A stretch of DNA of 64,000 nt from Diphasiastrum complanatum (Eukaryota > Streptophyta > Lycopodiopsida > Lycopodiales > Lycopodiaceae), in the NCBI GenBank assembly GCA_029204225.1, contig CM055095.1:59480865-59544864 (forward strand), in the 5' to 3' direction. Positions 34,312-47,275 of the stretch are shown piece by piece (positions within the stretch are counted from its first letter, which is position 1; every line of letters begins with the position of its first letter). Made by a program: the position numbers and the translations under genes. Below the pieces are notes generated by a model. The model saw nothing but the letters and a program-made list of their open reading frames with translations. It was not told the DNA's origin and ran no database searches.

Positions 34312-35047
34312 TGTTGAATTTCACACGTGTGGACTGTCCACTACATGTACTTGTGATCTCCTAAGGTGTGTAGATGCACCAAGATCAAGACTAGATTGAG
34401 ATTCAAGATCAATCTTGAATCCTATGGCAAAAACACACTACTACATGCATTTAATCACTTCCAACTCTCACTCACACGTGTGGGAAGTATTCAAAAGTAT
34501 TTTAAGTAAAAACAAGCTGCTCTCCTCGAGTAGAGAGAGAAAATGCATCATGAGCTCTCGGGTAGAGAGAGAAAGCTAGAAATCCAATAACTCACAAAAT
34601 CCATGAAATCACCAAATCAATTGCATTCAAAATGAGGAGTACAATGATACTAGTAGGTCCACGAGCTACCACTATGCTTAACTATGATTGGACCATATTT
34701 TGTCACCTCTTGATCCTATTGGATCATTGATCTATGCACCTCTTAATTCTATTGGACTATATTCAAGCACACCTCAATTTCCTATTGGACCTCACAAGGT
34801 TCCACCTCTAGATCCTATTGGACCTCTTGGAATTCATCAAACAAAAACTTTACACTTGTCTACACTCTAATTAGCAAGTGTTTAGCCTCTTACTCTATTT
34901 TGGCTCAATAGTGGCATTACAAGTGGAAATGCATAATTTGCCATCTATGCCAAATTTATTCCTATCAACATCCTACACCTAGATGCTTGATGTAAAAAAC
35001 ATAAGACCCCTATATCTAACATAGATAATCTTTTTCAATTCTTCACA
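34312..35047 (-). repeat. 5' LTR of copia element 1
   Basis: 736 bp, about 6 differences from the 3' LTR; followed by the right target duplication AGTTT (35048-35052). Confidence 0.97.
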
Positions 35048-35052
35048 AGTTT

Positions 35053-35354
35053 CCTCTCCAAACTAATGTGCAAGTTACAACTCTAATCCTATTCTTACAT
35101 GGTCACCAATGGTCAAGATGAGATATTGGTAAATGTAGCCAATAGAATGTAATAACTTGTGTAGCACTCCAAAGAGGTAACTTGAGGCTGAAGTTTGCAC
35201 AATGTTATCTTCCTAAGTTGGCCTCACATATTGGCCTAATTTGGAATTTTACATTACCATGTGTAGAACAATACCATATTGGCCTAAGTTAACATTTGCA
35301 ATGTTGGCGTAAGTTCCATTTTCAAATCTTTGACGATAAAACATTGGCCTAAGA
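35053..35354. other. host-side or older repeat sequence
   Basis: Non-coding. TTGGCCTAA recurs several times at 35215-35351. It is the right flank of the copia insertion. Confidence 0.4.
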
Positions 35355-35743
35355 GTTCGAAATCAATTTTAATCTGATTCATTATTATAAGCTCTAAATG
35401 TGATGATGTAATTAGTGTACAGTTTATTTGGTTTACTGTATATGGTCGTGATTGGGACGTGACTCGTTAGGATATATTGATCGGGCACTAATCCCGTAGC
35501 CGGCTACTTGGGTTAGCCGAGTAGCCACACATAGGAAAATTTAGCCAGTACAGAGTTATTTACAGTACTAGTAATTTTAGGACACCTGCCTTTTCATGCA
35601 GTTTGTGAATACTCTATATGTACAGTGTTTCTTTGTAATCTATTAACTTTTGTTGTGCCATCTTTGAGAGCTTGTGAGGAGTGGCTATGGTGATTGTGTG
35701 ATGTGATCTACATACTTCACTGGATTCTATCAGAATTTTAACG
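35355..35743 (+). repeat. 5' LTR of the LARD-like element
   Basis: Its start is set by similarity to 48372-48515 and its end by the primer site. Exact terminal bases are uncertain. Confidence 0.7.
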
Positions 35744-35755
35744 TGGTATCAGAGC
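35744..35755 (+). other. primer-binding site of the LARD-like element
   Basis: TGGTATCAGAGC, a perfect initiator-Met site, directly after the LTR. Confidence 0.9.
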
Positions 35756-38574
35756 ATCAGGGTGTTGTAGGTATGCACGATCCGGTGGAGCTATGGGATA
35801 GCGTCTTTCACTAGAAAAATAGCACTCAAAGCATCTCAGGAGAGAGGACTCCATACAGGGTATCGGTAGTCCGGGTGGCAGGAGACAACAAAGTTCCTTC
35901 GATCAGAGCTTCGGGGAAGATCAGAACGATCATCGTAGGTGGATTCCAGGGAGAATTCACGGAGAAACTTGCAGTTTTGGTGGTTTCAGAGAAATCATCG
36001 ATGGTGGCATCATAATTCACTATGTGGATAGCCATTTGGTGCAAAGGAGCTTGCATGAGTATGCAAAGAGCTGTGATGGAGAGCCATAGCAATTTATAGG
36101 AGGCAATTTGGTTGAAAAAGGAGGAAATTTGGAAAATTTCTAGTTTTGTGGGATGTTGACAGATTTATCAAAAAATCAGCTTGTTCGGAGTCAATACCGC
36201 ACCAATTGGCAAACCGTAAATTGCATCAGAACACTGGAGGTAGGGCGACCTCAGTGAGGAAGAGAACTACAAGTGAAAGCTCAGAGAAAGACTAAGCAAA
36301 GCCCAAGAAACCTCCATTCCTTCTTGAGCTAGGCTTTTAGGAGAGAAAATCTCTGATATTTCTTTGTAGGAGATGTTTTGTTGTACTGTAACATGCTACA
36401 GTATGGCGCCCTGGTACAAGAAATGTGGCTAGTAATGCTCGTAGAGGGCCGTGAAGAGATCAACGAGTTCTAGCAGATCTAAGTGGGCAATCATAACAGC
36501 AAGAAACCCTGACAATGCTTGAAGAGAAGCAGCAAAGGAGAGGGATAACTCGCGGGCAGTCGCGAGCGTCTAGCCGGGATGGAGTATTAGCATATGAAAG
36601 CATCCAACGTCTTGAAGACCTAGTTTCGGCCCGCAGGTGCAAGGAAAACCGTAGGATGGGGTCCTATGAAGATCGACGACCAAGATGAATTGTTTGGGGA
36701 ACGATTTGGACCACAAGATGGAAGGTGGCCATTGGATGGAAGGTGAAGGGGCTTGAAGGGAAAAGGCACCCTTCTCTTCATTAGAAATTTTCACTTTGAA
36801 ATTGAGTGAAGGGACCCGAAGTTCAAAGTGAACTTCAGTTCATTAAAAATCTTCATTATGAAGAATCAGTTCAATTTTGCAAGGGCATTTTGGAAATGGA
36901 CCTATCTTTGGCTAGAAGGCACATTTTTGGCCATTCTTGGGCCAAAATGACCCCTAAAATTGCCTACTCAGAGCCAGCAAACAGAGCGATGTCATAGAGC
37001 AAGGAGAAACATGTTTCGGGGAGTTTTCATCACCATTCTGTTGAGTGGAGTGTGGGTGACCTAGTGATAGGCTACATTCGCTATTTGGGTACCGTAGGGC
37101 CAAATTCGGGGCAATTTTTGGCTGGTGAAACCTGCTACAGAATGGTATGATGAGGCATAATCACTTCTAAATCATTATTGCTTACTTCTGATAGGGTAAC
37201 AGGGTGTTTGGAAGCGGTAAATGCAGTATGGGGGTGAATGGTAGCGGATTTGTGTGGAGAAAGCTAGTTTTGGCGATGGAAGTGCAGTTCAGTGGCGCGA
37301 CTACTCATCATTGGCAACAATTTTGAGAGGCCAAGCAATCACAGGTGAGAGGTAGGCATGGTATGCCGATTACGGGTGAAAAATTCTTGTGATCAGGTTC
37401 AACTCTTGGGGTTAGAACCAACCAACGTCAAGTGGCATTTTGGGGGAATGCTCTCACAGGTATGATCGGCAGTGGCATTGTCGAGTCAGGTGATAGCTGC
37501 ATTGACACACGCATCTGTAGCTTGGAAATTTTTCTTGCGGAGGGAAATATGGGCTAGCTTGGAGGTACACACATTTTGGCGGTTACGGGTGATGGAAGTG
37601 CGAGGTGGTGCCAATTGGAAGCCATTGGGCAAGATAGCAGACTTGCATTGGACGAGCTGTGTGTGGTACATGCGTAGGTTGTAGAACGGGTCAGTAATCA
37701 CACTTTGGAGACTCTTGGTGAGTGGTGAGTGTAATGATTTTGCGGTTTTTCACTAGGTAAGTCAATTTTGATCAAGCCATTTTAGTTGTGGAGTAGTGTA
37801 TCAGGTTTGTCATCGAGGAGATACACTTCAACTGCCTATTATGGGTAAGTCAAGTCAATTTACCATATCATGATTGCATCAAAGGTGTAGATTCCAATGA
37901 TAATAGGGTGCAAATCGTTTGGTTTGGGCCATGGAAGATCTCACAGGTTCATTTGTAGGGATATTGGCATGCACAATCATGTGAGGGACTTGATGGTGGC
38001 TTTGGAGTTCACATCTCAGTGTATTATCAAGGAGTGGTTTGGAACCATTCACAGGAGCAGCTTGGAGCTAGCTTGGGTGAATACAGTGGGCACTACAGGG
38101 TAGATGCTCAGATCTTTGTGATCATGGATGGCATTGGGATACTTGATAGGGATAGCACTGTAAGATGATGTGGGATGATCATCAGGGGGCTCAATATTGG
38201 ACTTGAGTCATTGGCATGGACATGATTTACAAGTGAGATTCATGATGGAATCAGAAAGCTGCAAATGCAAATGGACAAAGCGTGAAGCTTTGAGAGCCAG
38301 CTCTAGGTTGGAGAGCCGATGGAAATCGCACGGGATGTGATCGGAGGGCAAACACCATGATGGGTGTTATGCTAGCGATCTACTGGAGGGGACATTGATG
38401 GTGAGGACTTCATGATGTGCTCATTTGGGAGTACAGGTTGGCATTACAGCAGGGGGCCAATCTTTGGCATTGGCATTGATGGGGAGGCATCTACCATCAT
38501 GGGTGTGGATAAGCTACCTACAACGTTCATGCATTTGGCTGTATTTTCAGGAGTCTAGGCTTGGTGTGGTACAT
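35756..38574 (+). other. non-coding interior of the LARD-like element, left part
   Basis: There are no open frames with conserved domains. The sequence is rich in GGCATT/TGGCA-like words and continues in style at 47276 after the inserted gypsy element. Confidence 0.6.
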
Positions 38575-40112
38575 TTGGTGTGTTGCTTAATAGTGTTCAT
38601 AACACTATAGCGGGGTTTTGGTATGATTATGAAGCCAATCATTGGGTTTCTAGTTCGGATATTGCCATAGATTATACTAGAAGGTAACTTAAGTTTGAAT
38701 CCATTCACCTCATAAGTAATCCATCTCAAATATTCTTTTCAATGATAAAAATGTTTTTCATTTACTAATTCTTGTATTCTCTCCAATCAAGCAAACTTAA
38801 TTTGATTCAATCTTTGAAGCAAATGCAATGATTTATCTACGAAAGCTTGACCATGTTTTTCAATGGTTTTATCATGATAATGTATGTGGTTTTGGAAATA
38901 TACAATATATATCTAGCTCTAATGGTGTTTTTCAACCACTTTGAGCGATAGCTTATCCATGTTTTTCAATCCTCGTGAGAGAGAGAACGAGGCAGTTACC
39001 AACCTCTCACTTTCAAACACCATCCATTTTTGGCTTTCCATTGAATCCACTTCATGGAATTTGACTTTACTCATTCTGATAAAAAGTTTCAGGTCCATTT
39101 GACAAGTGTCAATTAAGGAGTTGTGGGCTCTGAATTATCAAAGAGTCCATGATAGGACCTCTTCCAACGACTTTTAGAAGTGTATTTTCTTCAAAACTGA
39201 CCTTCATTGAAGGGAAAAATGCCTTCAATAAAGTTTCCTAATTTTCATATTGATATAAAGGCCGTTCTATACCATTTTGGCCTTCCTAGGACAATTTTTT
39301 CAAAATTATTAATCATTGGTATTTGGACCAATCCACCCAATTATGATTGCAACATTTGTGATGTGTTAGTCCTTCATTTTTTGTAGAGACACACACTTCA
39401 TTGACTTACAATTCCAACTGCCATTTTGGTAGCATGGCTTTAACTCTATCAGTAGTTGACCGATTCGAATTCTTCGATTTTTTTCAAGAGCTTATTAATC
39501 TGTAAAGTAATGTTACTTCATTAATTGGTCGCAGCTTGAAGTTTTCAATTGTCGTCAATGATCTTCTTAGAAATTGTTGTTTTTTTGCTGATTGGTTGTC
39601 TTCGTCTTGAGCTGAACTTTTATTGTCGTTGTTTGCAGGACCCTTAGCCTTTGGACCTTTCCTTGAAACTTAAGTCAGTGCCTTAAAGGTACCTGGGCAT
39701 CTTTTATTAATCATGATATAAAGTACATTTCACCATTACACTATGGCGAAAAATTGTCATTTTATAAAACTACTTAGCAACTGTCGATATTATCATCCAT
39801 CAAAGTCACTTATGAGTGTTGCTAAAAATAGCTTATTGCTATTTAACAAACTTACTAGAAATAGTAATGTAGTAAAAATAGCTCTAATTTGTCTGATATA
39901 ACTGTCATTTGAAAATTGATTATGACATTTGAACATGTGATAGAATTTCATAGCTACTCTTTAACATAGCCACATTCGTATATCAATAAAAAGTGGCATA
40001 ATAGCATATTTCGCACATATGAGATACATCTAGCACATTTTCTTCTAGAAAATCAGCATCAATGATTATAGTTGCTGAATTTTTGAAATTTTGACCAGAA
40101 AAATGCACTACA
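38575..40112 (-). repeat. 3' LTR of the gypsy derivative (1538 bp)
   Basis: On the minus strand it runs TGTAGTGCATTT ... ACCACA, with a purine tract (AAGTGGGGAGAAATA) just before it at 40113-40127. It holds about 870 bp absent from the 669-bp LTR at 3756. Confidence 0.82.
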
Positions 40113-41916
40113 TATTTCTCCCCACTTAAATGTGAAGCATCCCCGCGAACAGAGGGAATAGTATTTGACATTTGATTTTGTATCATAAAGCCATTGATTT
40201 AGCTTTACGATCTTTTCATCTTTTCAGCATCTCAATGTTTTCTTCATCAATTAATGGGCTCACCACACAATATAGTGTGATGCTAACCATTATTATTCAA
40301 CAACATGAATCCAAAGGCCATTGATTCAACCTTTAGATCTTTCAGCAACATTGTCTTTATCCAGAATAAAAATCCTGCATTACATCCAACCCGTGTCTAA
40401 AGAAAATATGCTCCCACTCCCATCAAATTAATGTAATGCCCATCATCAAAACCATGCATTGTTGGGAAATGTTGATGCAATCGTCATTGTCGTAACAAGA
40501 TATAAATGAAGTTTCTCAGCTTTGTGTCTAGGCCTTCATATAATGTAGTGCGTGCAATGCAACCTATTCTAAAAGTTGGATCTTCATCATTCACATTGTG
40601 AATATATGTCATTCTCATAAAAACCTATTCACTTCCTTAAATAATAGGTAGATATTTTTTTTTTCAAGCAAATATTCATGCTATACCTCACATTTCTACT
40701 CTCATAGATAGATTTTGAACGAGATCTGATATTTTCTATTCTTACCAAAGAAAATATATGATCCAATTATAATTTTCAAGACCTTATGAACAACAAAATA
40801 GAAAACACTCATCATATTCTCTCCACTCATTTTTTCACTCATCACTCAAAAGATCTCACAAATACTCTCAATAAAAGATCCAAGATGGTCTTCAGCAGCA
40901 ACAAATGTCCTCGACATAGATCCATAATCATCAATAGGTGTTTTTTTTTTTTTTTTTTCTTTTTCTTTACTCACCTCCCCACTAGTAATGTTTTATCCAT
41001 TCCAAATCTTCATATTTCCTCTCAATACCACCCTCATGACACTATTCAACAAAAATGCCCATCCAAGGCATTAGAAGATTGCATCCCATCTTCAGATCAA
41101 TGCATAATGCAAGTAGACATGAAATGCATGGTCTCAGATTTTTCATCAGATAGATGCATACACCAGTGTGTCTAATTGATGCAAGTGTGATGTGTGTGGA
41201 TATTTTACCTCCAATCTTCATATAGAGTGTATCACCTTCCAAGATGTATATTATATCCTTCTCAAATAAGATGAAATATTTCTCTCAAGATAGCCTCTCA
41301 CACATTTGTGTCATAAAAATAAAGTTAGTTGTTCAATTGATAGTCTAACCACTAGTTTTTTCTTACTATAAGCTTAAAAAATAAAAGTATTTGATAAATA
41401 TGGCAAATTGAGTTTGTAAAAATATAACCATTGAAATCTGTGCATCTCATCCATAAACACACACTATATTTGATTTTGTATTGGATCCTACATTCAAGCT
41501 GTCATTGCAGATTGTATATTATATTGAAACGATGTCTTCATAGGTTGCTCATATATATTTCAAATATGAAATTCACATTGATATGTAAATTTCTTAATCC
41601 TCCATTCACATATTAAAATATGTCGCCAAATTATGTGTCTAGTTAATTAAGGTAACAACTTTGAGTGATAGTCATTTTTCTAAATAATCTCATTGCCATG
41701 CCATCGTTTATGTGATTTGTTTTTTTCAATTTCGCATAGATATATTTTTTCTAATAATCTTTTTATATTGTTTCAAATTTAGGAATTTTTTGTTTTTGTT
41801 GTATTTTTAAAAGAAAAAACTATCATATTATATACATTTACATCATCATAATTATATCAATTTATTGGGATATTTCTTATGATAATTATCATGAAGCATC
41901 TCATATTTTTGATGAG
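40113..41916 (-). other. non-coding interior between gag and 3' LTR
   Basis: AT-rich, with a T-run at about 40940-40957. The last codons before the LTR (SVRGDASHLSGEKY) look like the end of a retroelement frame, but no pol motif is present. Confidence 0.55.
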
Positions 41917-43620
41917 TTAACAACATATTATACCATTTATCACAAATGGTCTTGTAATATTTGAAACTATTGATTTTTTCAGATTTTCTTTGATATTCGC
42001 CATTTTTTTCATAGACTTTATTTCTTTTGTAGTATAATCACTTTTCCACCTCTTATCTTGCTTACTTAGTATTTTGTCAGTTAGAGGTTTTAATACTCGT
42101 ATGCATTTACATTTTCCCGAGTTCATAAAATTTTGATAGAGTATTATAATCACAAAAGATAACATAATACTATATTGATATGGTAATACATCCAAAGATT
42201 CATTTACCATATATTTATTATAAATACTTTCGTTCATTTTCTTTTTAGTAGATATGTCATTGATCAATCTATCATGTATAGCATTTTGATCCACAAGTGT
42301 AAACACTAATTTATCATCGATTGATATTTCAATATCTGTACCATATAATGAATTAACATAGTCATTATTCCAATGGCTAAACTCTTGAAGAACATTTTCA
42401 TTTGTATTCTTGGTACAAGTCTCATTATCGTATATTGAATTTATTTTTTTAGAATCTTCCATTTCTCTTTCATTCTGATTTTTCACATTATGGAATTTAT
42501 CTTTTGACCTTGAAACCTTTTATCAATGTCACTCATATTGGAAGTAATGATTTCTTTTACTCCAACCAAATTATCACAAATTTCTTGATCATACTTGACT
42601 TTCAGTTTGTGATATCCATATGTCATTTGGTAACATTTCTTCCTTCAAAAGACATTGACTTTGGAACAAGTTAGAATCAACAAAATTTGATTGACCTTCT
42701 TGTTCTACTTCCTCAATAGCATATTTATCAATTATAGCATCATATATATTTTCCAGTTTTTTATTATCATTATATAAAGACTCCATCAGTTCCGGGTAGA
42801 CATCAATGGAATGCACCACATCTTGAGTATCTTCAGAACAATTATTTTCTTCAATCACAGTAGTAATTTCATTTGATTGATCAATCTTATAGTCATACTC
42901 AACATTTTTACTACATCCTTCTTGCACCATAATATTTTCTTTAATTTTAAAAAGCTGATTTGTTTGAATAGGATCATCAGAATAACAAGATTCATTTTCT
43001 GTAAGAATTTTAGAAATAGATGATACTGTAGCATAGTAGGAAGAGATTCCTACATCAAATTCATCCAACGATCTATCTATCCAACTCTTCTTATCAAGTT
43101 CTTCTATTTCTGTCATCATCTTATCAGCATGTTCTATAGCAACTGCCCTAGAGATAGCTTCCTCAAAAGTCTTAGGAACTTTTGAGAGAATACTATATGC
43201 CATGTCATCAGGCAAACCTGATATAAACCAAGATAAGAAAAACTCTTCTCCTGGTCTTTCACTTAATCTTTTAGCCAAACAATTGATTCTATCAACAAAG
43301 CTTTAGATAGGTTCATTTTGTTTCAATTTAATTTCATTTAGTGATTTGATAATATCTGAAGAGTAATTCCATGTTCTAAACCTATCCAAAAAGCTTGTTT
43401 TAAGTTTTGTCCAATTGCAAATTTTCTTTTGATTCAATACAGAATACCATTCAAGAGCAAGATTATTCAATGTTACTAGAAATAATCTAAACATATCTTC
43501 ATCTTCTTCTTCATAATTTTGTCTACACACATTCATGAATCTTTGAATATGTAGATCTGCATCTTCATCTTCATTTCCATTAAAACCGGGTAGACTGGCA
43601 CTTTCTTCATCCATTGACAT
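41917..43620 (-). pseudogene. gag of the gypsy derivative, broken in three places
   Basis: The ATG at 43620 opens MSMDEESASLPGFNGNEDED. The Gag domain follows (NLALEWYSVLNQKKICNWTK, FLSWFISGLPDDMAYSILSK, AISRAVAIEHADKMM). One TAA at 43303-43305 interrupts the domain in the same frame. A stop at 42589 is accompanied by a frameshift across which the text continues as KYDQEICDNLVGVKEIITSN. The last frame runs 42486-41917 (MKNQNEREMEDSK ...). The C-terminal half is acidic and lacks a CCHC knuckle in what can be read. The N-terminal half is the close relative of the gag at 5622 and 14590. Confidence 0.85.
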
Positions 43621-44381
43621 TGTTTTTTTATTTTATTTTATTTTAATTTTATTTTTAATATATTCTACGGGATTTTTGTGAAATGATCGTAGAAATGATT
43701 TTTTTCAGTTATAACTTTAGTGATAATGGTTGATTTCAATTTTCAATTAGACTTACTTAGTTTGTAATACTTATAGCTTTTTTAGCTAGTTCTCTTTTTC
43801 ATTTCTAAGTGTTTTCTTCTTCTTCTTTTTTCACAAATTATTTATTTATTTATTTATTTTATCAAGAATGAATAACACTCATTCAAGACATGCAATTTCA
43901 ATACAGTCCTCTTGAGTGACTTTCCTTGTCTACTTTAAGATGGCACCCACTAGGTTAGGATGGTGGGGCTAGGCTTCACACCTACACCTCTCTGTCCAAC
44001 ACTATACCTTACTTCTTCTACAAATCTTGAATCTGTTGTACTACTCAATCATGAAAACATTCAATCTTGCTCACACATCTCACAAATATCACCAAGTCCA
44101 AACAACAATTTTTATCACACATTACCATCATGATCAACAATTACAATCATTCATTTTTCATCTATACAATCATTAAATAATAATTGTTCATTCAAAATCA
44201 AAACACATATAAAGGATTTCATGAGGCCAATTCCATGTGGAATATTCAATATTTTCTTCTTCTTCTTCTTTTTCATCAAGATGTATGTTTCCCTTTCGTA
44301 TTTGTCCAATTTCTTTCACATTAGGAGCATTGATAACACTTCTAAACCTTCTAAATCCTCTCTGGCTTTCATGGATCTAAA
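43621..44381 (-). other. leader of the gypsy derivative
   Basis: Collinear with the leader at 4449-5621 but without the 377-bp MITE-like insertion; the empty site is at 43795-43805. Confidence 0.7.
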
Positions 44382-44398
44382 TCCCATTGTGGTCTCCA
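44382..44398 (-). other. primer-binding site of the gypsy derivative
   Basis: TGGAGACCACAATGGGA on the minus strand, one base different from the site at 4432-4448, 7 bp from the LTR end. Confidence 0.5.
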
Positions 44399-44405
44399 TA
44401 AAACA

Positions 44406-47275
44406 TGTGGTACATTTGGTGTGTTGCTTAATAGTGTTCATAACACTATAGTGGAGTTTTGGTATGATAATGAAGCCAGTCATTGGGTTTCTAGTTCGGA
44501 TATTGCCATAGATTATACTAGAAGGTAACTTAAGTTCGAACCCATTCACCTCATAAGTAATCCATCTCATATATTCTTCTCAATGATATAAATGTTTTTC
44601 ATTTACTAATTCTTGTATTCTTTCCAATCAAGCAAACTTAATTTGATTCAATCTTTGATGCAATTGCCATGATTTATCTACGAAAGCTTGACCATCATTT
44701 TCAATGGTTTTATCATGATAATGTATGTGGTTTTGGAAATATATAATATATGTATAGCTCTAATGGTGTTTTTCAACCACTTTGAGCGATAGGTTCTCCA
44801 TGTTTTTCAATGGATTAGCAATAGCTGATTTATCATGCTAAGTATATTTGTTAAGCATTACACATCACTCAAACTGAGAAATTTATGACAAAATTCTTTT
44901 AAAAGTCATTTTTCCTAATTTTAATGAATTCTATGAGTTTTAGGGATCAATTTACCTTTTTGGATCATTCGGATCCGAGTTACGGATTAGAAGCTATAGC
45001 CATTTGAAAATCCTTAATAAGTTTAACTCTTGAAAAACATATATAATATTCCATTATAAAAACAAAATCTAATTGTTTTTTATTTTCTAGAGTTTTTATA
45101 GCAGAAGGTAAATCTGTAATTCATTAGACTGTAAAAACATACCATGTACTGTATACTATGGGTTATAGATTCAATATGAGCACATAAATCCATTTTTTTT
45201 TTAGATTTATAAAAACAGATACTTAGTATCCATAATAACCGAAAAACCCAGTCTACATGCTTAACCAAATGATTAAACCAAAAAATACAGTAAAAAGGTA
45301 AATGATTTCACCTCAGATCCATATGCTCTGACTTAAATTTCAAGGAGGGTCTTTCAGATAAAGTCATGTCTTCCACATTTGAGTCACTCTGTATTTTTTT
45401 TCAGTAGCCCACATAATTGGTTGCCAGAATGCCGGTTACATCTATATCTTTACCAGTCGTCTTCTTCGTTTTACCAATAAGTTTTGAAGCAAGAAGAAAA
45501 AGAGGGGGGGGGGGGGAGAGAGGGGAGAATTGCTGAAGGAAAGAAAGATACAAACAGAGCGGCAGAGAGAGATCAGACGAGAGAGAGAGAGAACTCTTGA
45601 CAGAGATCGATAAGGGAGTGATAGGGAGCGGCTGACTGCGAGGAAGAGGGGAAAAGATGCGCATGGATGTGAGATGGGAGCAGGGCGAAAGGGATGAAGA
45701 GCGCAGGTAGTGAGAGAGAGAGGGATATGGAGAGCTGACTGCGCTGAGAGAGGGAAAGTATAGCGACTGAGAGAGAGTGGAGAGGGTAGCTATTGAGAGA
45801 GGGTGATTAGATAGGGAGAGATTGGGAGCGCCGTGAGGGAGAGAGATGGAGGGCAGCGATTCTGAGGGAGAGAGATAGAGCAGTTTGGAGAGAGAGAGTG
45901 TGGATCAATGTTGCTAATGTGCGCTCTGCTGCTCCAATCAATGTTTTATCATTCACAAAAGGAATCCAACATCTCTTTGAAGAATACCATTGATCTGCTC
46001 TGCTCATTGCATCTGCTCATTGAATGCAAGGATGTCAAGGAATGAATCTCTGCTCACAAAGTGAACGCATTCCTTGCTCACAGAATGTAGGAATGAAAAA
46101 AAATCAGAGATCAAATGAATGCTTCTTTTCTACACTATAACGAATGAATTAATTCCTCCCGGATCCTTCCTTCTTCTTCTCCTCGTTGAGAGAAAACAGT
46201 TCATTTCCATTCCACTTGAAAACACCAATATCTTTTATTCTCCATTGAATCCATTTCATGGCATTTGGCTTACTCATTATGATAAAAAGTTTCAGGTCCA
46301 TTTGACAAGTGCCGATTAAGGATATGTGGGCTCTGAATTATCAAAGAGTCCATGGTAGGACCTCTTCCAACGACTTTTAGAAGTGTATTTTCTTCAAAAC
46401 TGAACTTTATTGAAGGGAAAAATGCCTTCAATAAAGTTCCCTAATTTTCATATTGATATAAAGGCCGTTCTACACCATTTTGGCCTTCCTAGGACAATTT
46501 TTTTAAAATTATTAATCATTGGTATTTGGACCAATTCACCCAATTATGATTGCAACATTTGTGATGTGTTAGTCCTTCATTTTCTGTAGAGACACACACT
46601 TCATTGACTTACGAGACCAACTGCCAGTTTGGAAGCATAGCTTTTACTCTATCAATAGTTTATCGATCCGGATTCTTCGATTTTTCCCCAAGCACTTATT
46701 AAACTGTAAAGTAATGTTACTTCATTACTTGGCTGCAGCTTGAACTTTCCAATTGTCTTCGATAATCTTTTTAGAAATTGTTGTTAGCTACTAGTCAAAC
46801 AATACCAAACTTAGTCACTGTATTTTACTTTGCGGTATTCTTCTGGACCTTTATAATAAGGTCATGGTCCCAATTCATAAAGGACATTCTTAACCTTAAA
46901 AAGGGTACTACTTGTGACAACCATTGATTTAATTGTCGTATTTTCTCTGGTTTGTTGTTTTCGTCTTGAACTGAACTTTGATTGTCGTTGTGCAGGACCC
47001 TTAGCCTTTGGACCTTTTCTTGAAACTTAAGTCAGTGCCTTAAAGGTACCTGGGCATCTTTTATTAATCATGATATAAAGTACATTTCATCATTACAATA
47101 TGGCGAAAAATTGCCATTTAATAAAACTACTCACCAACTGTCGATATTATTATCCATCAAGTCACTTATGAGTGTTGCTAAAAATAGTTTATTGCTATTT
47201 AACAAACTTACTAAAAATAGTAACATAGTAAAAATAGCTCTAATTTGTCTGATATAACTATCATTTGAAAATTAA
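44406..47275 (-). repeat. 5' LTR of the gypsy derivative (long form, truncated)
   Basis: It is at least 2870 bp long. It shares all of the 3' LTR up to about 39920 and adds about 1.37 kb (44820-46190) and about 165 bp (46785-46950) that the 3' LTR lacks. The outer end is missing. Confidence 0.75.
44820..46190 (-). other. extra 1.37-kb segment inside the long LTR
   Basis: Absent from the 3' LTR, where only a short CCTCGTGAGAGAGAGAACGAGG remnant stands. It contains a 13-base G run (45504-45516) and purine-rich sequence to 45900. On the minus strand a frame reads KLIGKTKKTTGKDIDVTGIL and, after a stop, EDMTLSERPSLKFKSEHMDL, followed by GTGAAATC. It may be a captured gene 5' end (CT-rich leader plus first exon), but no family is recognised. 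Confidence 0.4.

Larger units (their letters stand above)
28755..35047 (-). mobile_element. full-length Ty1/copia retrotransposon (6293 bp)
   Basis: Two 736-bp LTRs (28755-29490 and 34312-35047) begin TGTTGAA and end TTCACA and differ at about 6 positions by eye. The identical 5-bp target duplication AGTTT is at 28750-28754 and 35048-35052. The interior carries an inverted Met primer site at 34300-34311 and an inverted polypurine tract at 29491-29505. It encodes gag (frameshifted) and a 1203-codon gag-pol frame on the minus strand. LTR similarity of about 99% points to recent insertion, yet several catalytic positions are altered (see the pol entry), so it is unlikely to be autonomous now. 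Confidence 0.97.
38575..47275 (-). mobile_element. gypsy-derived element lacking pol, minus strand
   Basis: The 3' LTR lies at 38575-40112 and the 5' LTR at 44406-47275, the latter truncated about 220 bp before its expected outer end. An inverted primer-like site is at 44382-44398, the leader at 43621-44381, and broken gag at 41917-43620. No protease, RT or integrase is found between gag and the 3' LTR, so pol is deleted. The LTR family is the same as at 3756-4424. It is inserted in the LARD-like element. Confidence 0.82.
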
